A stretch of 64,000 nucleotides of DNA from Streptomyces sp. CG4 (GTDB lineage Bacteria > Actinomycetota > Actinomycetes > Streptomycetales > Streptomycetaceae), in NCBI RefSeq assembly GCF_041080655.1, contig NZ_CP163525.1, forward strand, positions 2,480,001-2,544,000. Reading direction: 5' to 3'. Made by a program: the position numbers and the translations under genes. Positions 8,206-17,293 of the stretch are shown here, in pieces. Position 1 is the first letter of the stretch, and each line of letters opens with the position of its first letter. The notes under the pieces are model-generated. The model saw only the letters and a program-made list of their open reading frames with translations, made no database searches and had not been told where the DNA came from.

Positions 8206-9486
8206 TCAGTTCTGCTGGGCCAGGCGCTTGTTGATCTCGCCCTCGACGTCCTTGGCGGCCGCGGCCGGGTCCTTACCGGTGAGCACCGCGGTCATGTAGG
8301 ACTTGATCGGGTTCGGGGTGTTCTCCACCGCGGCCCACTCCGGGATCAGCGGGGTGGTGCCGCCGCCCGCGGCGGCGGGCGCGGCGGCCTCGGCGGCGGC
8401 GTTGCCCTTGAGGTTGCTCTGCAGGGAGGTCTTGTTGGGGACGATGCCGTTGAGCTTGGCCAGTTCGCCCTCGTACTGGTCGTTCAGGGCGATCTTCAGG
8501 AACTCCTTGGCCAGGGACTGCTTCTTGCTGTTCTGGGCGACGGCGAGGTTGGAGCCGCCGAGGAAGACGCCCTCGGGCTTGTCGGCGGTGGCGCCGGGGA
8601 TGGTGAAGTAGCCGAGGTCCTTCTCGATGGACTTGTCGGTCTGGATGGCGGTGCCGGCCTCCCAGCCCATGCCGATCATGGCGCCGGTCTTGCCCTTGGC
8701 GAAGATCGTGGCCTGCTGCGGGGTGGCCTCGTCCTTGTCCTTGGGTGCCTTGGAGTAGGCGGCGTACTTCTTGTAGATCTCCATGGCCGCGGCGACCTTC
8801 GGGTCGGCGAGGTTGGAGACGTACTTGCCGCCCTGCTTCTTCACCAGGTCGCCGCCCTGGCCGATGATCAGGCCGTCGAGGAAGTACCAGTTCTGGCCCG
8901 GCAGGTAGAGCGGCTCGGCGTCGGTCTTCTTGCCGATGGTGTCGAGGTCCTTGAAGAACTCGTCGCGGGTCTTCGGGGTGGCCGTGATGCCGGCCTTCGC
9001 CCAGATCGCCTTGTTGTAGAGGACGACGCGGTTGGCGAAGTACCAGGGGGCGGCGTACTGCTTGCTCTCGTACACCGAGGACTGGGAGAGCGAGGGCGTC
9101 CAGTCGGCGCCGATCTCCTTCTTGACGTCCGAGAGGTCGGCGAGGCCGCCGGTGGCCGCATAGGCGGGGGTCTGGGTGTTGCCGACCTCCAGGACGTCCG
9201 GCGGGTTGTCCTCGGAGAGGGCGGTGGTGATCTTCTGCTGGATCCCGTCCCACTTCTGGATCTCGAACTTGACCTTCGCGCCGGTCTTCTTCTCGAAGGC
9301 GGCCTGGACGTCCTTGGTCCACTGCGGCGGCGCGGAGCCGGTCATGGTCCAGACCGTCAGCGTCTGGCCCTTCCAGCTGTCCGGTCCCGCGTCCTTGCCA
9401 CTGTCCTTGCTGCTGTTTCCGCCACACGCCGCAACGGAGACCATCATGCCCGCGATCACGATCGCGGCAGCGAGCTTGCGCTTCAC
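8206..9486 (-). CDS. dasA: Extracellular sugar-binding lipoprotein (DasA-like)
   Basis: A 426-residue ABC transporter solute-binding protein of the family 1 type. The N-terminus is a lipoprotein signal (MKRKLAAAIVIAGMMVSVAAC) with the lipobox cysteine at residue 21, so it should be anchored on the outer face of the membrane. The start codon is GTG with GAGGAGGG just upstream. Position next to two permeases, a GH3 hexosaminidase and a divergent DasR-like regulator indicates capture of chitobiose or N-acetylglucosamine oligomers. An alanine-rich stretch (AAAEAAAPAAAGGG) sits near residue 360. It may be a paralogue rather than the primary DasA of the genome. Confidence 0.78.
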   Translation of the reverse strand: MKRKLAAAIVIAGMMVSVAACGGNSSKDSGKDAGPDSWKGQTLTVWTMTGSAPPQWTKDVQAAFEKKTGAKVKFEIQKWDGIQQKITTALSEDNPPDVLEVGNTQTPAYAATGGLADLSDVKKEIGADWTPSLSQSSVYESKQYAAPWYFANRVVLYNKAIWAKAGITATPKTRDEFFKDLDTIGKKTDAEPLYLPGQNWYFLDGLIIGQGGDLVKKQGGKYVSNLADPKVAAAMEIYKKYAAYSKAPKDKDEATPQQATIFAKGKTGAMIGMGWEAGTAIQTDKSIEKDLGYFTIPGATADKPEGVFLGGSNLAVAQNSKKQSLAKEFLKIALNDQYEGELAKLNGIVPNKTSLQSNLKGNAAAEAAAPAAAGGGTTPLIPEWAAVENTPNPIKSYMTAVLTGKDPAAAAKDVEGEINKRLAQQN

Positions 9487-9579
9487 GCCACCCTCCTCAG
9501 GGATGCCTCTGACCCCCCACGCCCTCGGCGGTGACCTGCGTACGACGCTGTTGCACGTAGGGCTCGGGACCTGGCCACT

Positions 9580-9595
9580 AATGGTGTAGACCAGT
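9580..9595. promoter_or_regulatory. DasR-responsive element-like site 1
   Basis: The 16 bases AATGGTGTAGACCAGT match the known DasR consensus (AGTGGTCTAGACCACT) at 13 positions. It lies about 95 bases upstream of the dasA-like start and is the best of three such sites in the divergent region. It probably mediates repression relieved by glucosamine-6-phosphate. Confidence 0.7.
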
Positions 9596-9604
9596 ACGGT
9601 GGAG

Positions 9605-9620
9605 CTTGGCCTAGACCTTT
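9605..9620. promoter_or_regulatory. DasR-responsive element-like site 2
   Basis: A weaker site around the core GGCCTAGACC, matching the DasR consensus at 11 of 16 positions. Its centre is 25 bases from that of site 1, close to two helical turns, so the two could be bound on one face. Confidence 0.45.
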
Positions 9621-9742
9621 CGGGGTGTCAAGGGTGGTCCGGGAAGGCGATTCCGGCCGTTACGAGAACGTCACCGGAGGGCGTCCGTCCGCATCCGCAC
9701 CTTTCGCCCCATCCTCCGAACGGACCGGACCCGCACCGGCGG

Positions 9743-9758
9743 GTTGGACTAGACCATA
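9743..9758. promoter_or_regulatory. DasR-responsive element-like site 3
   Basis: The core TTGGACTAGACCA matches the DasR consensus in most positions (11 of 16 overall). It is about 50 bases upstream of the regulator gene, so it fits autoregulation of dasR. Confidence 0.5.
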
Positions 9759-9810
9759 GGGCAGTTGGTCGCTATAACGGGAGACCGTCGACACAGCCGG
9801 GAAGGCAGGC

Positions 9811-10611
9811 ATGACCACCGACGTCAGCAGCGCCCAGCCGCACAGAGGGGCGTCCGGCCGCACCGCGCGCGTGCCGAAGTACTACCGGATCAAGCAGCAA
9901 CTGCTCGCCATGGCCGAGGAGCTGCGGCCCGGCTCGGCCATGCCGGCCGAGCGACTGCTGGCCGTCCGCTTCGACACCTCACGGACCACCATCCGGCAGG
10001 CGCTGCAGGAACTGGTCGGCGAGGGCCGCCTCGACCGCATCCAGGGCAAGGGCACGTTCGTCGCCCAGCCCAAGCTGTACCGCACCCTCCAGCTCACCTC
10101 GCACACCGAGGACATGCGGGCCCAGGGCCTCACCCCCGCCTCACAGGTGCTGGACATCGGGGAGGTGCCGGCGGACGAGCGGCTCGCGGGCCTGCTCGGT
10201 ATCGCCGTCGGCGAGCGGGTGCTGCGCATCGAGCGGCTGCGGCTGGCGAGCGGCGACCCCATGGCGATCGAGACGACCCACCTGTCCACCCGCCGCTTCC
10301 CGGGCCTGCGCGGCTCCCTGGCCACGTATCCCTCGCTGTACACGGCGCTCGCCGAGGTGTACGGCGTGCACCTCGCGGAGGCCGACGAGACCATCGAGAC
10401 CTCGCTGTCGACTCCGCGCGAGGCGCAGTTGCTCGCCACGGACGTGGGGCTGCCGATGCTGCTGCTGTCCCGGCACTCACGGGACGCGGAGGGCAGACCG
10501 GTGGAGTGGGTGCGGTCGGTGTACCGGGGATCGCGGTACAAGTTCGTGGCGGCGCTTCGCCGGCCGGCGGGGGGATCGATGGTCCGGCGGGGGCAGGAGG
10601 TGCCCGGCTAG
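9811..10611 (+). CDS. dasR: GntR/HutC-family regulator (DasR-like)
   Basis: A 266-residue regulator with an N-terminal winged helix ([28 protein letters not shown]) and a C-terminal UTRA ligand domain with [20 protein letters not shown]. The start MTTDVSSA and the stretches [10 protein letters not shown] and [15 protein letters not shown] closely resemble DasR, the N-acetylglucosamine regulator of Streptomyces that responds to glucosamine-6-phosphate. It is divergent from the transporter operon and three DasR-like boxes lie between. Compared with my memory of S. coelicolor DasR it is clearly diverged, so it may be a paralogue. GGAAGG precedes the ATG. Confidence 0.78.
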   Translation: MTTDVSSAQPHRGASGRTARVPKYYRIKQQLLAMAEELRPGSAMPAERLLAVRFDTSRTTIRQALQELVGEGRLDRIQGKGTFVAQPKLYRTLQLTSHTEDMRAQGLTPASQVLDIGEVPADERLAGLLGIAVGERVLRIERLRLASGDPMAIETTHLSTRRFPGLRGSLATYPSLYTALAEVYGVHLAEADETIETSLSTPREAQLLATDVGLPMLLLSRHSRDAEGRPVEWVRSVYRGSRYKFVAALRRPAGGSMVRRGQEVPG

Positions 10612-10702
10612 CAGGCGATGGCGGATGGTCGCACGTCCCGGCCGGGAGGGAACCCGACTTCCTTGCCCGCTCGCCGAGTTCGGGCTCCGTCATCCGCCTC
10701 TG

Positions 10703-11702
10703 TCACGACTGCGTACTCTCCACGGTGACGGACGGGCCGAGGGCGCGTACCGCGGGCAGCAGCACCTCGGCGATCTCCTTCAACTGGGGCTCGGGGTCGA
10801 GGGATCCGATGCGTACGACCAGGTGGCGGGCGCCGGCCCGGACGTAGCCGCCGAGCCACTCGGCACACTTCTCGGCGCTGCCCCAGGCGTAGGCCTGGAT
10901 GCCGCTCATCTGCTCCGGGGAGCGGCCGTAGTAGCGGCTGATGTAGTGCTCCAGTTCGGCCTTGGCGGCCGATTCACTGCCGTTCACGGTGATCGTGGCG
11001 TACAGCGCAGGGGTGACCGTGCGGCCGGCCTCCGCGGCGAGTTCGGCGATACGGCGGCGGGCGCGGGCGTAGGCGTCGACGTCCGGGAGGTAGGGAAGCC
11101 AGCCGTCGTAGCGCGTCGCCGCGCGGGCGAGCACCCTGGGGGTGTCGCTGCCGGCCAGCCAGAGGGGCGGGCCGCCCGGCACCGCCGGTGCGGGGAGCCG
11201 GTCCAGGTGTTCCGCCTGCCAGAACTTCCCGTCGAACTCGGTGGGTTCGCCGTCCTCGCCGGAGCGCCAGGCCGTGCGCCACAGTGCGGTGATCTCGTCC
11301 AGGCGACCGGCCCGGCCCTGGTAGGAGGCGCCGACCGAGGCGAACTCCTCCTCGGTCTCGGCCAGCGGGAAGCCGGAGCCGAGGCCGAGAACCAGCCGGC
11401 CGGCGGCGACATGGCTGAGACTCGCGATCATGTTGGCGCCGATGAGGGGGTGGCGCAGGGCGGGGGTGAGGGCGGCGGTGCCGACGGTGATGCGGTGGGT
11501 GACCGCCGCCACGGCCGACAGCACGACCAGGGGGTCGAGGCGGGGGCGGGCGGTGAGGAAGTCGCCGGTCCAGACGGAGTCGAAGCCGAGGGCTTCCGCC
11601 TGGCGCGCGAAGTCGAGCAGGGGGGGCGGCTGCGTAGCTGCCTTTGATCGCCTGTTCCCGGGCGGGCAGCTGGAGTCCGATCCGCAGGGACTCTACGCTC
11701 AT
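10703..11702 (-). pseudogene. LLM-class flavin-dependent oxidoreductase, frameshifted
   Basis: The ATG at 11702 opens a frame MSVESLRIGLQLPAREQ that is typical of luciferase-like (F420- or FMN-dependent) monooxygenases. After about residue 26 the protein sense continues in another frame (LLDFARQAEALGFDSVWTG) and runs to 10703. The shift falls in a run of seven G at 11620-11626 (plus strand); six would restore one 332-residue protein, since the interval is 1000 bases. Either the gene is broken by slippage or the assembled sequence has one base too many. The remaining domain (HRITVGTAALTPALRHP, GRLVLGLGSG) is intact. It converges on dasR. Confidence 0.8.
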
Positions 11703-11858
11703 GATCAAGTCCTTTTCCGCTGGGCGACGTTGAAACACTGTCACATGGCCTGGCCCAGCGGATCTCCGGGGTGCTGCAGACGAGCCGGTGGGTGCCGGCG
11801 CCGGACCCGCGGCCCCCGGCACCCCTTCGTGGCGGCCGGCTCGGCGCCGACCCGCCCC

Positions 11859-12317
<459 letters not shown>

Positions 12318-12522
12318 CTACCACTGGTACCGGCCGGCCGGGCGGCCCGGCGTGACCGTCACTCCTTCGGTGGCGCGTCCCGGCACCGTCCGGGAGTTGT
12401 CCGGGTGTTGTCACGGTTCACCGCGGGCGGTTCCGGGGCGTTCACGCCGGGGGGCATGGTCTGGGTATGACGGGCTGCGGCCGCATCCGCCGGCCCCTCA
12501 CATCCCGATGTGGAGGTGCGTC

Positions 12523-12717
12523 ATGTGCTCCGACCAGTCCTCGTGCCCCGCGTCCGGCCCCGCCCCGCGGCACCCGGTGGCCGCCCATCCCGAGCAGGGT
12601 TGGACCTTGCTGTGCGACGGCTCGATCGTCTTCGACGACAGCGGCGAACTGCACCCGGACGGCAGCGTGGTCCCGCCGTGCCGGGTCCCGGCAGACCGCC
12701 TCGCGGTAGCGGCCTGA
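12523..12717 (+). CDS. DUF5999-like small protein
   Basis: A 64-residue protein starting MCSDQSSCPASG, with VAAHPEQGWTLLCDGSIVFDD and a short tail. This matches a conserved Streptomyces small-protein family (DUF5999) marked by two or three cysteines and the PEQGW(T/S)LLC(D/N)G stretch. GGAGG lies seven bases before the ATG, which fixes the start over the longer open frame. Function is unknown. Confidence 0.7.
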   Translation: MCSDQSSCPASGPAPRHPVAAHPEQGWTLLCDGSIVFDDSGELHPDGSVVPPCRVPADRLAVAA

Positions 12718-12823
12718 ACCCTCACCCGGCGCCCGCCGTGGCTGCCCGAGCGGTCATGGCGAGCACCCTGGCGACCTGAACCTTCTACCGGCGCCCACCG
12801 TGCCTGCCCGAGCGGTCATGGCG
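12713..12823. repeat. Two 49-bp imperfect direct repeats
   Basis: Copies at 12713-12761 and 12775-12823 agree at about 44 of 49 positions, including an identical CTGCCCGAGCGGTCATGGCG at the end of each. They lie in the convergent gap between the DUF5999-like gene and the RidA-like gene and cover the first gene's stop. A local duplication is the simplest explanation. Confidence 0.75.
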
Positions 12824-12831
12824 CGCGCCGT

Positions 12832-13230
12832 CTACGGCAGCACCGCGAACCCGTCCAGTTCCACCAGCGCCTGTTCGTCCCACAGCCGTACGACCTGCAC
12901 GACCGCCATCGCCGGATAGTCCCGGCCCGCCGACTCCCGCCAGATCCGGCCGAGTTGTCGGGCATGGACGCGGTACGCGGCGACGTCCGTGGCGTAGACG
13001 GTGACCCGGGCGAGGTCGGCGGGGGTGCCGCCGGCCGCGCGCAGGGCCGTGAGGAGGTTGCCGAGGGCCCGCTCGAACTGCTCGGGGAGCGTGTCACCGA
13101 CGACCTTGCCGTCGGCGTCGAGGGCGGTCTGGCCGGCGAGGAACACCACGCGGGAGCCGGCGGCGACGACGGCGTGCGAGAAGCCCGTGGGCGGGGACAG
13201 CTCGGGCGGGTTGACGCGCTCGGTCGTCAC
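12832..13230 (-). CDS. RidA (YjgF/YER057c/UK114) family protein
   Basis: A 132-residue Rid-family protein starting with GTG that overlaps the upstream acyl-CoA dehydrogenase stop as GTGA. Family features are visible: FLAGQTALDADGKVVG, QFERALGNLLTALRAAGG, RVTVYATD and the C-terminal ELDGFAVLP. RidA proteins are trimers that hydrolyse reactive enamines or imines. The catalytic arginine of RidA, normally in a P-A-R segment, is replaced here (YPAMAVV), so it belongs to an arginine-lacking subgroup. Its place in a 2-aminobenzoyl-CoA pathway is suggestive because the reduced intermediate there is an enamine. Confidence 0.8.
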   Translation of the reverse strand: MTTERVNPPELSPPTGFSHAVVAAGSRVVFLAGQTALDADGKVVGDTLPEQFERALGNLLTALRAAGGTPADLARVTVYATDVAAYRVHARQLGRIWRESAGRDYPAMAVVQVVRLWDEQALVELDGFAVLP

Positions 13231-14363
13231 GGGGCCTCCTGGCGGTGGGTCCGGGTGTACAACTCCTTGGCGATGATGCCCCGTTGGACCTCGCTGGCGC
13301 CCTCGTAGATGCGCGGGGCCCGTACCTCGCGGTAGAGGTGTTCGAGGAGGTGGCCCTGGCGCAGGGCGCGGGCGCCGTGCAGCTGGACCGCGGTGTCGAC
13401 GACGTACTGCGCGGTCTCGGTGGCGAGCAGCTTGGCCATCGCCGCGCGCCCCGGCACATCGGCGGCGCCCGTGTCGTACGCCGTCGCCGCCGCGTACACC
13501 ATCAGCCGGGCGGCCTCCGTGCGCAGCGCCATCTCGGCGACCTGGTGGGAGACGGCCTGCAGGTCGCTCAGCCGGCCGCCGAAGGCCTCGCGGCGGCCGG
13601 TGTGGTCGAGGGTGGCGTCGAGCGCGGCCTGGGCCATGCCGACCGCGAAGGCACCGACGCTGGGGCGGAACAGGTTCAGGGTGCCCATGGCGACGGCGAA
13701 GCCGCGGTCTCTCTCGCCGAGCACGTCGGCCGCGGTGACCGGGACGGCGGCGAAGTCCAGGGCGCCGATGGGATGCGGCGAGAGCATCTCCAGTGCGCTG
13801 CCGGTGAGCCCGGGCCGGTCGGCCGGGACGAGGAAGGCGGTCACGCCGCGGGCGCCGACGCCCGGGGTGGTACGGGCGAAGACGGTGTAGAAGTCGGCCT
13901 CGGGGGCGTTGGAGATCCAGCACTTTTGGCCGGTGAGGCGCCAGCCGCCGGTCCCGTCGGGCTCGGCCGCGAGGGACAGCGCGGCCGCGTCCGAACCGGC
14001 GCCCGGCTCGCTCAGCGCGAACGCGGCGACCGCGCTGCCGTCGGCGACCCGGGGCAGCCAGCGTTCCTTCTGGGCGGGGCTGCCGTGGGCGTGCACCGGA
14101 TGGGTGCCCAGGCCCTGCAGGGCGAGGGCAGTCTCGGCCTCGGTGCAGGCCTGGGCGAGGGACTCGCGCATCAGGCACAGGTCGAGCGCACCGGAGGTGA
14201 ACAGCCGCTCCAGCAGCCCGAGTCGGCCGAGTTCGGTGAGGAGCGGCCGATTGACGTGTCCTGGTTCTCCCTTGTCGGCGAGCGGCCGCAGCCGCTGCGC
14301 GGCCAGCGTGCGCAGCTCGGTACACCAGGCGGTTTGCTCTGGTTCGAGCGAGAATGCGGGCAC
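13227..14363 (-). CDS. Acyl-CoA dehydrogenase
   Basis: A 378-residue flavin-dependent acyl-CoA dehydrogenase. FALSEPGAGSDAAAL and CWISNA are the FAD-contact segments of the middle domain, and IYEGASEVQRGIIAKELY carries the catalytic glutamate in the usual C-terminal place. It should introduce or accept a double bond next to a CoA thioester. The GTG start has GGAGGACC in front. It is the first gene of a two-gene operon with the RidA-like gene and is divergent from the aromatic CoA ligase, indicating a role in the ring-derived beta-oxidation-like steps. Confidence 0.85.
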   Translation of the reverse strand: MPAFSLEPEQTAWCTELRTLAAQRLRPLADKGEPGHVNRPLLTELGRLGLLERLFTSGALDLCLMRESLAQACTEAETALALQGLGTHPVHAHGSPAQKERWLPRVADGSAVAAFALSEPGAGSDAAALSLAAEPDGTGGWRLTGQKCWISNAPEADFYTVFARTTPGVGARGVTAFLVPADRPGLTGSALEMLSPHPIGALDFAAVPVTAADVLGERDRGFAVAMGTLNLFRPSVGAFAVGMAQAALDATLDHTGRREAFGGRLSDLQAVSHQVAEMALRTEAARLMVYAAATAYDTGAADVPGRAAMAKLLATETAQYVVDTAVQLHGARALRQGHLLEHLYREVRAPRIYEGASEVQRGIIAKELYTRTHRQEAP

Positions 14364-14485
14364 TGCCGGTCCTCCCTCCGGGAGGGGCCGCCACAGCCCT
14401 TCCCTGCGCCGTCCGGGGGCGTCTGCCTGCCCCCTGTTCCTGCCGGGGGGGACCTCGGTCCCGCCCCCCTCGTCACCCTTCCGAC

Positions 14486-14512
14486 GTTATCGCGCAAGCT
14501 TGACTGCCGTCA
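14486..14512. promoter_or_regulatory. Shared 27-bp promoter/operator box, copy 1
   Basis: GTTATC at 14486 and TGACTGCCGTCA at 14501 occur with exactly the same spacing as at 20447-20473. Read on the minus strand, both give a -35-like TGACGR and a -10-like GATAAC at the same distance, pointing at the acyl-CoA dehydrogenase here and at the enoyl-CoA hydratase there. The TGAC-N4-GTCA inverted repeat overlapping the -35 could bind the PaaX-type regulator of the cluster. Confidence 0.6.
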
Positions 14513-14607
14513 CCAAGACGATACGCTCGTTGGGCGAGCCCACCAGGACGCCGGTGCCCACCACGACGCCCGTCTCGACGTCTGTCACGGCAAGGGGGCG
14601 AACCGCC

Positions 14608-16200
14608 ATGCATCGCTCGGCCCACGTCGACACCTTCGCGCGCGACCATCTGCCGCCGCCGGACGAATGGCCCGAGCTGCGGTTCGACCTGCCGGAGCTG
14701 CGCTACCCCGGCCGGCTGAACTGCGCGGCGGAGCTGCTGGACCACGCCGACCCGGGCCGCCCGGTCTTCCACACCCCGGACGGCCCGACCTGGACGTACG
14801 GCGAGCTGCGTGCGCGGGTCGACCGGATCGCCCACGTCCTCACCGGCGACCTGGGCGTGGTCCCCGGCAACCGGGTGCTGCTGCGCGGCCCGACCACGCC
14901 CTGGCTCGCGGCCTGCTGGCTGGCCGTGCTGAAGGCGGGCGCGATCGCCGTCACGGTGCTGGCCCAGCAGCGCCCGCACGAGCTGGCCACGCTGTGCGAC
15001 ATCGCGCTGGTGCGGCACGCGCTGTGCGACATCCGGGCGGTGGACGACCTGGCGAAGGCCGACATCCCCGGGCTGCGCATCACGACGTACGGCGGGGACG
15101 GCCCGGACGACCTCCTCGGCCGCCCCGGGCCCGGCACGCCGTACCGGGCGGTCGACACCGCGGCCGACGACGTGGCCCTGATCGCGTTCACCTCGGGGAC
15201 GACGGGTCACCCGAAAGGGTGTATGCACTTCCACCGCGATGTGCTGGCCATAGCCGACACCTTCTCGCGGCATGTGCTGCGGCCCCGGGCGGACGACGTG
15301 TTCACGGGCAGTCCCCCGCTCGGGTTCACTTTCGGCCTGGGCGGCCTTGTGGTCTTCCCGATGCGGGCCGGCGCCAGCTCCCTGCTCCTGGAGCAGGCCG
15401 GCGCCCGCCAGTTGCTGCCCGCGATCGCCGAGCACCGCGTCTCGGTCCTGTTCACCGCCCCGACCGCCTACCGCGCCCTGCTGGAGCAGCTCGACGGCTA
15501 CGACGTCTCGTCGCTGCGGCGCTGTGTGTCGGCCGGCGAGAACCTGCCCGCGGCCACCTGGCAGGCCTGGCACGAACGCACCGGCATCCGCATCATCAAC
15601 GGCATCGGCGCCACCGAGCTGCTGCACATCTTCGTCTCCGCCGCCGACGACGCCATCAGACCGGGCACCACGGGCCTGGCGGTGCCGGGCTGGCAGGCGC
15701 GGGTGCAGGACGCGCATGGCGCGCCGGTGCCCGACGGGAAGCCCGGACTGCTCGCCGTGCGCGGCCCGGTCGGCTGCCGCTATCTCGCCGATCCGCGCCA
15801 GCGCGGATATGTGCGCGACGGCTGGAACATCACCGGCGACACCTACGTCCGCGAGCCCGACGGCTACTTCCGCTATGTGGCCCGCGCCGACGACATGATC
15901 ATCTCTGCCGGGTACAACATCGCCGGACCGGAGGTGGAGGACGCGCTGCTGCGCCACCCGGACGTGGTGGAGGCGGCGGTCGTGGGCCGCCCCGACGAGG
16001 CACGCGGACAGGTCGTCGTGGCCTACACGGTGCTGCGCAAGGGGGTCCCGCGCGACCCCGAGCCGCTGCGGGCCTACCTCAAGGCGGAACTGGCGCCGTA
16101 CAAATGCCCGCGCGAGTTCGTCTTCCTGGACGCCCTGCCCCGCACGGCCACCGGCAAACTCCAGCGGTTCCGGCTGCGCGACGAAGGTGACCGGCAGTGA
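14608..16200 (+). CDS. Benzoate-CoA ligase family protein, probably 2-aminobenzoate-CoA ligase
   Basis: A 530-residue ANL-superfamily acyl-CoA ligase. The P-loop TSGTTGHPKG is near residue 200, GIGATELLHIF is the aromatic-ligase A5 motif, and the C-terminal lysine motif reads PRTATGKLQR. The length and the DIALVRHALCDIRAVDDL and SAGENLPAATW stretches are of the benzoate/2-aminobenzoate-CoA ligase type. It activates an aromatic acid with ATP and CoA. The fusion oxygenase downstream makes anthranilate the most likely substrate. ATG at 14608 follows AAGGGGG by nine bases; the frame is open far upstream but without a good start. paaX-like follows after 15 bases. Confidence 0.8.
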   Translation: MHRSAHVDTFARDHLPPPDEWPELRFDLPELRYPGRLNCAAELLDHADPGRPVFHTPDGPTWTYGELRARVDRIAHVLTGDLGVVPGNRVLLRGPTTPWLAACWLAVLKAGAIAVTVLAQQRPHELATLCDIALVRHALCDIRAVDDLAKADIPGLRITTYGGDGPDDLLGRPGPGTPYRAVDTAADDVALIAFTSGTTGHPKGCMHFHRDVLAIADTFSRHVLRPRADDVFTGSPPLGFTFGLGGLVVFPMRAGASSLLLEQAGARQLLPAIAEHRVSVLFTAPTAYRALLEQLDGYDVSSLRRCVSAGENLPAATWQAWHERTGIRIINGIGATELLHIFVSAADDAIRPGTTGLAVPGWQARVQDAHGAPVPDGKPGLLAVRGPVGCRYLADPRQRGYVRDGWNITGDTYVREPDGYFRYVARADDMIISAGYNIAGPEVEDALLRHPDVVEAAVVGRPDEARGQVVVAYTVLRKGVPRDPEPLRAYLKAELAPYKCPREFVFLDALPRTATGKLQRFRLRDEGDRQ

Positions 16201-16215
16201 CGCCGACGACCTAAA

Positions 16216-17028
16216 ATGATCAACGTGTCCGAGCAGCACGCCCCCAGGTCCCTCATCGTCACGCTCTACGGGGCGTACGGCCGCTATCTGTCCGGCCCGA
16301 TGCCCGTCTCCGAGCTGATCCGCCTCTTGGCCGCGGTCGGTGTGGACGCGCCCTCCGTCCGTTCCTCCGTGTCCCGGCTCAAACGGCGCGGCCTGCTGCA
16401 GCCGGCCCGTACGGAGCAGGGTGCGGCGGGCTATGAACTCTCCCCGGAAGCACGCCAGTTGCTGGAGGACGGCGACCGGCGGATCTACGCGACCGCGCCC
16501 GTGGCGGACGCGGGCTGGGTGCTCGCGGTGTTCTCCGTGCCCGAGTCGGAGCGGCAGAAGCGGCATGTGCTGCGCTCCCGGCTGGCGGGCCTGGGCTTCG
16601 GCACGGCGGCCCCCGGGGTGTGGATCGCCCCGGCCCGGCTGTACGAGGAGACCCGGCACACCCTGCGCCGGCTGCGCCTCGATCCGTACGTCGACTTCTT
16701 CCGCGGCGAGCATCTCGGCTTCGCGCCGACGGCCGAGGCGGTCGCCCGCTGGTGGGACCTGGCCGCGATCGCCAAGGAGCACGAGCGCTTCCTGGACGCG
16801 CACGCCCCGGTGCTGCGCGCCTGGGAACGCCGTACCGGCACCCCGCCCGAGGAGGCCTACCGCGACTACCTCCTCGCCCTCGACTCCTGGCGCCATCTGC
16901 CCTACACCGACCCCGGCCTGCCCACCGAGCTGCTGCCGGCGGGCTGGCCGGGCGTGCGCTCGGCGGAGGTGTTCCAGGGACTGCACAGGCGGCTGCGGGA
17001 CGCGGGGGCCGAGTTCGTGGGGCTGTGA
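16216..17028 (+). CDS. PaaX family transcriptional regulator
   Basis: A 270-residue protein with the PaaX layout: an N-terminal winged helix (LIVTLYGAYGR, SVRSSVSRLKRRGLL), a central domain (WVLAVFSVPESER, RSRLAGLGFGTAAPGVWIAP) and a C-terminal domain ending in a helix. PaaX repressors sense aryl-CoA thioesters such as phenylacetyl-CoA. This one is probably the local repressor sensing 2-aminobenzoyl-CoA or similar, because it is co-transcribed with the ligase. ATG at 16216 or GTG at 16225 could be the start. Confidence 0.82.
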   Translation: MINVSEQHAPRSLIVTLYGAYGRYLSGPMPVSELIRLLAAVGVDAPSVRSSVSRLKRRGLLQPARTEQGAAGYELSPEARQLLEDGDRRIYATAPVADAGWVLAVFSVPESERQKRHVLRSRLAGLGFGTAAPGVWIAPARLYEETRHTLRRLRLDPYVDFFRGEHLGFAPTAEAVARWWDLAAIAKEHERFLDAHAPVLRAWERRTGTPPEEAYRDYLLALDSWRHLPYTDPGLPTELLPAGWPGVRSAEVFQGLHRRLRDAGAEFVGL

Positions 17029-17046
17029 CCCGGGCTCCGAGGCGGG

Positions 17047-17264
17047 TCAGGCGCAGAACCGGCAGTACAGCTGCGCCCCGGCCGCCCTGGCCCGCTGCGC
17101 CAGGCCGACGAACATGCGCACGCATTCCGCCGCTTCCTCGTAGTCCCAGCTCCCGCTGTCCCAGGCGGTCCCGGCCAGGGGATACGTCTCATGGGGGTAG
17201 GGCACTTTGTCCGGGTCGGGCCATCCCGGTCGGCAGCCCGGAAGTACTCGAAAATCACGCTCAC
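17047..17264 (-). pseudogene. Remnant of a conserved Streptomyces hypothetical gene
   Basis: A GTG at 17264 opens MSVIFEYFRAADRD, a start common to a family of Streptomyces hypothetical proteins. The sense then breaks, and the stretch PDPDKVPYPHETYPLAG through LAQRARAAGAQLYCRFCA to the stop at 17047 is in another frame and looks like the C-terminus of the same kind of protein. The middle of the gene is missing. I read it as an internally deleted, frameshifted relic with no remaining function. It lies between convergent genes. Confidence 0.55.
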
Positions 17265-17293
17265 GGGCCGAGTACAGCAGGCGGCACCGACCA

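Noticed and set aside
12832..14394. A single 520-codon minus-strand open frame through the RidA-like and acyl-CoA dehydrogenase region
   Set aside because: Only its last 132 codons (RidA) look like a protein; the rest is arginine/proline-rich shadow of the dehydrogenase, which lies in another frame with all family motifs.
13245..16190. A 981-codon plus-strand open frame
   Set aside because: It is low-complexity shadow of the dehydrogenase and CoA ligase genes and matches no family.
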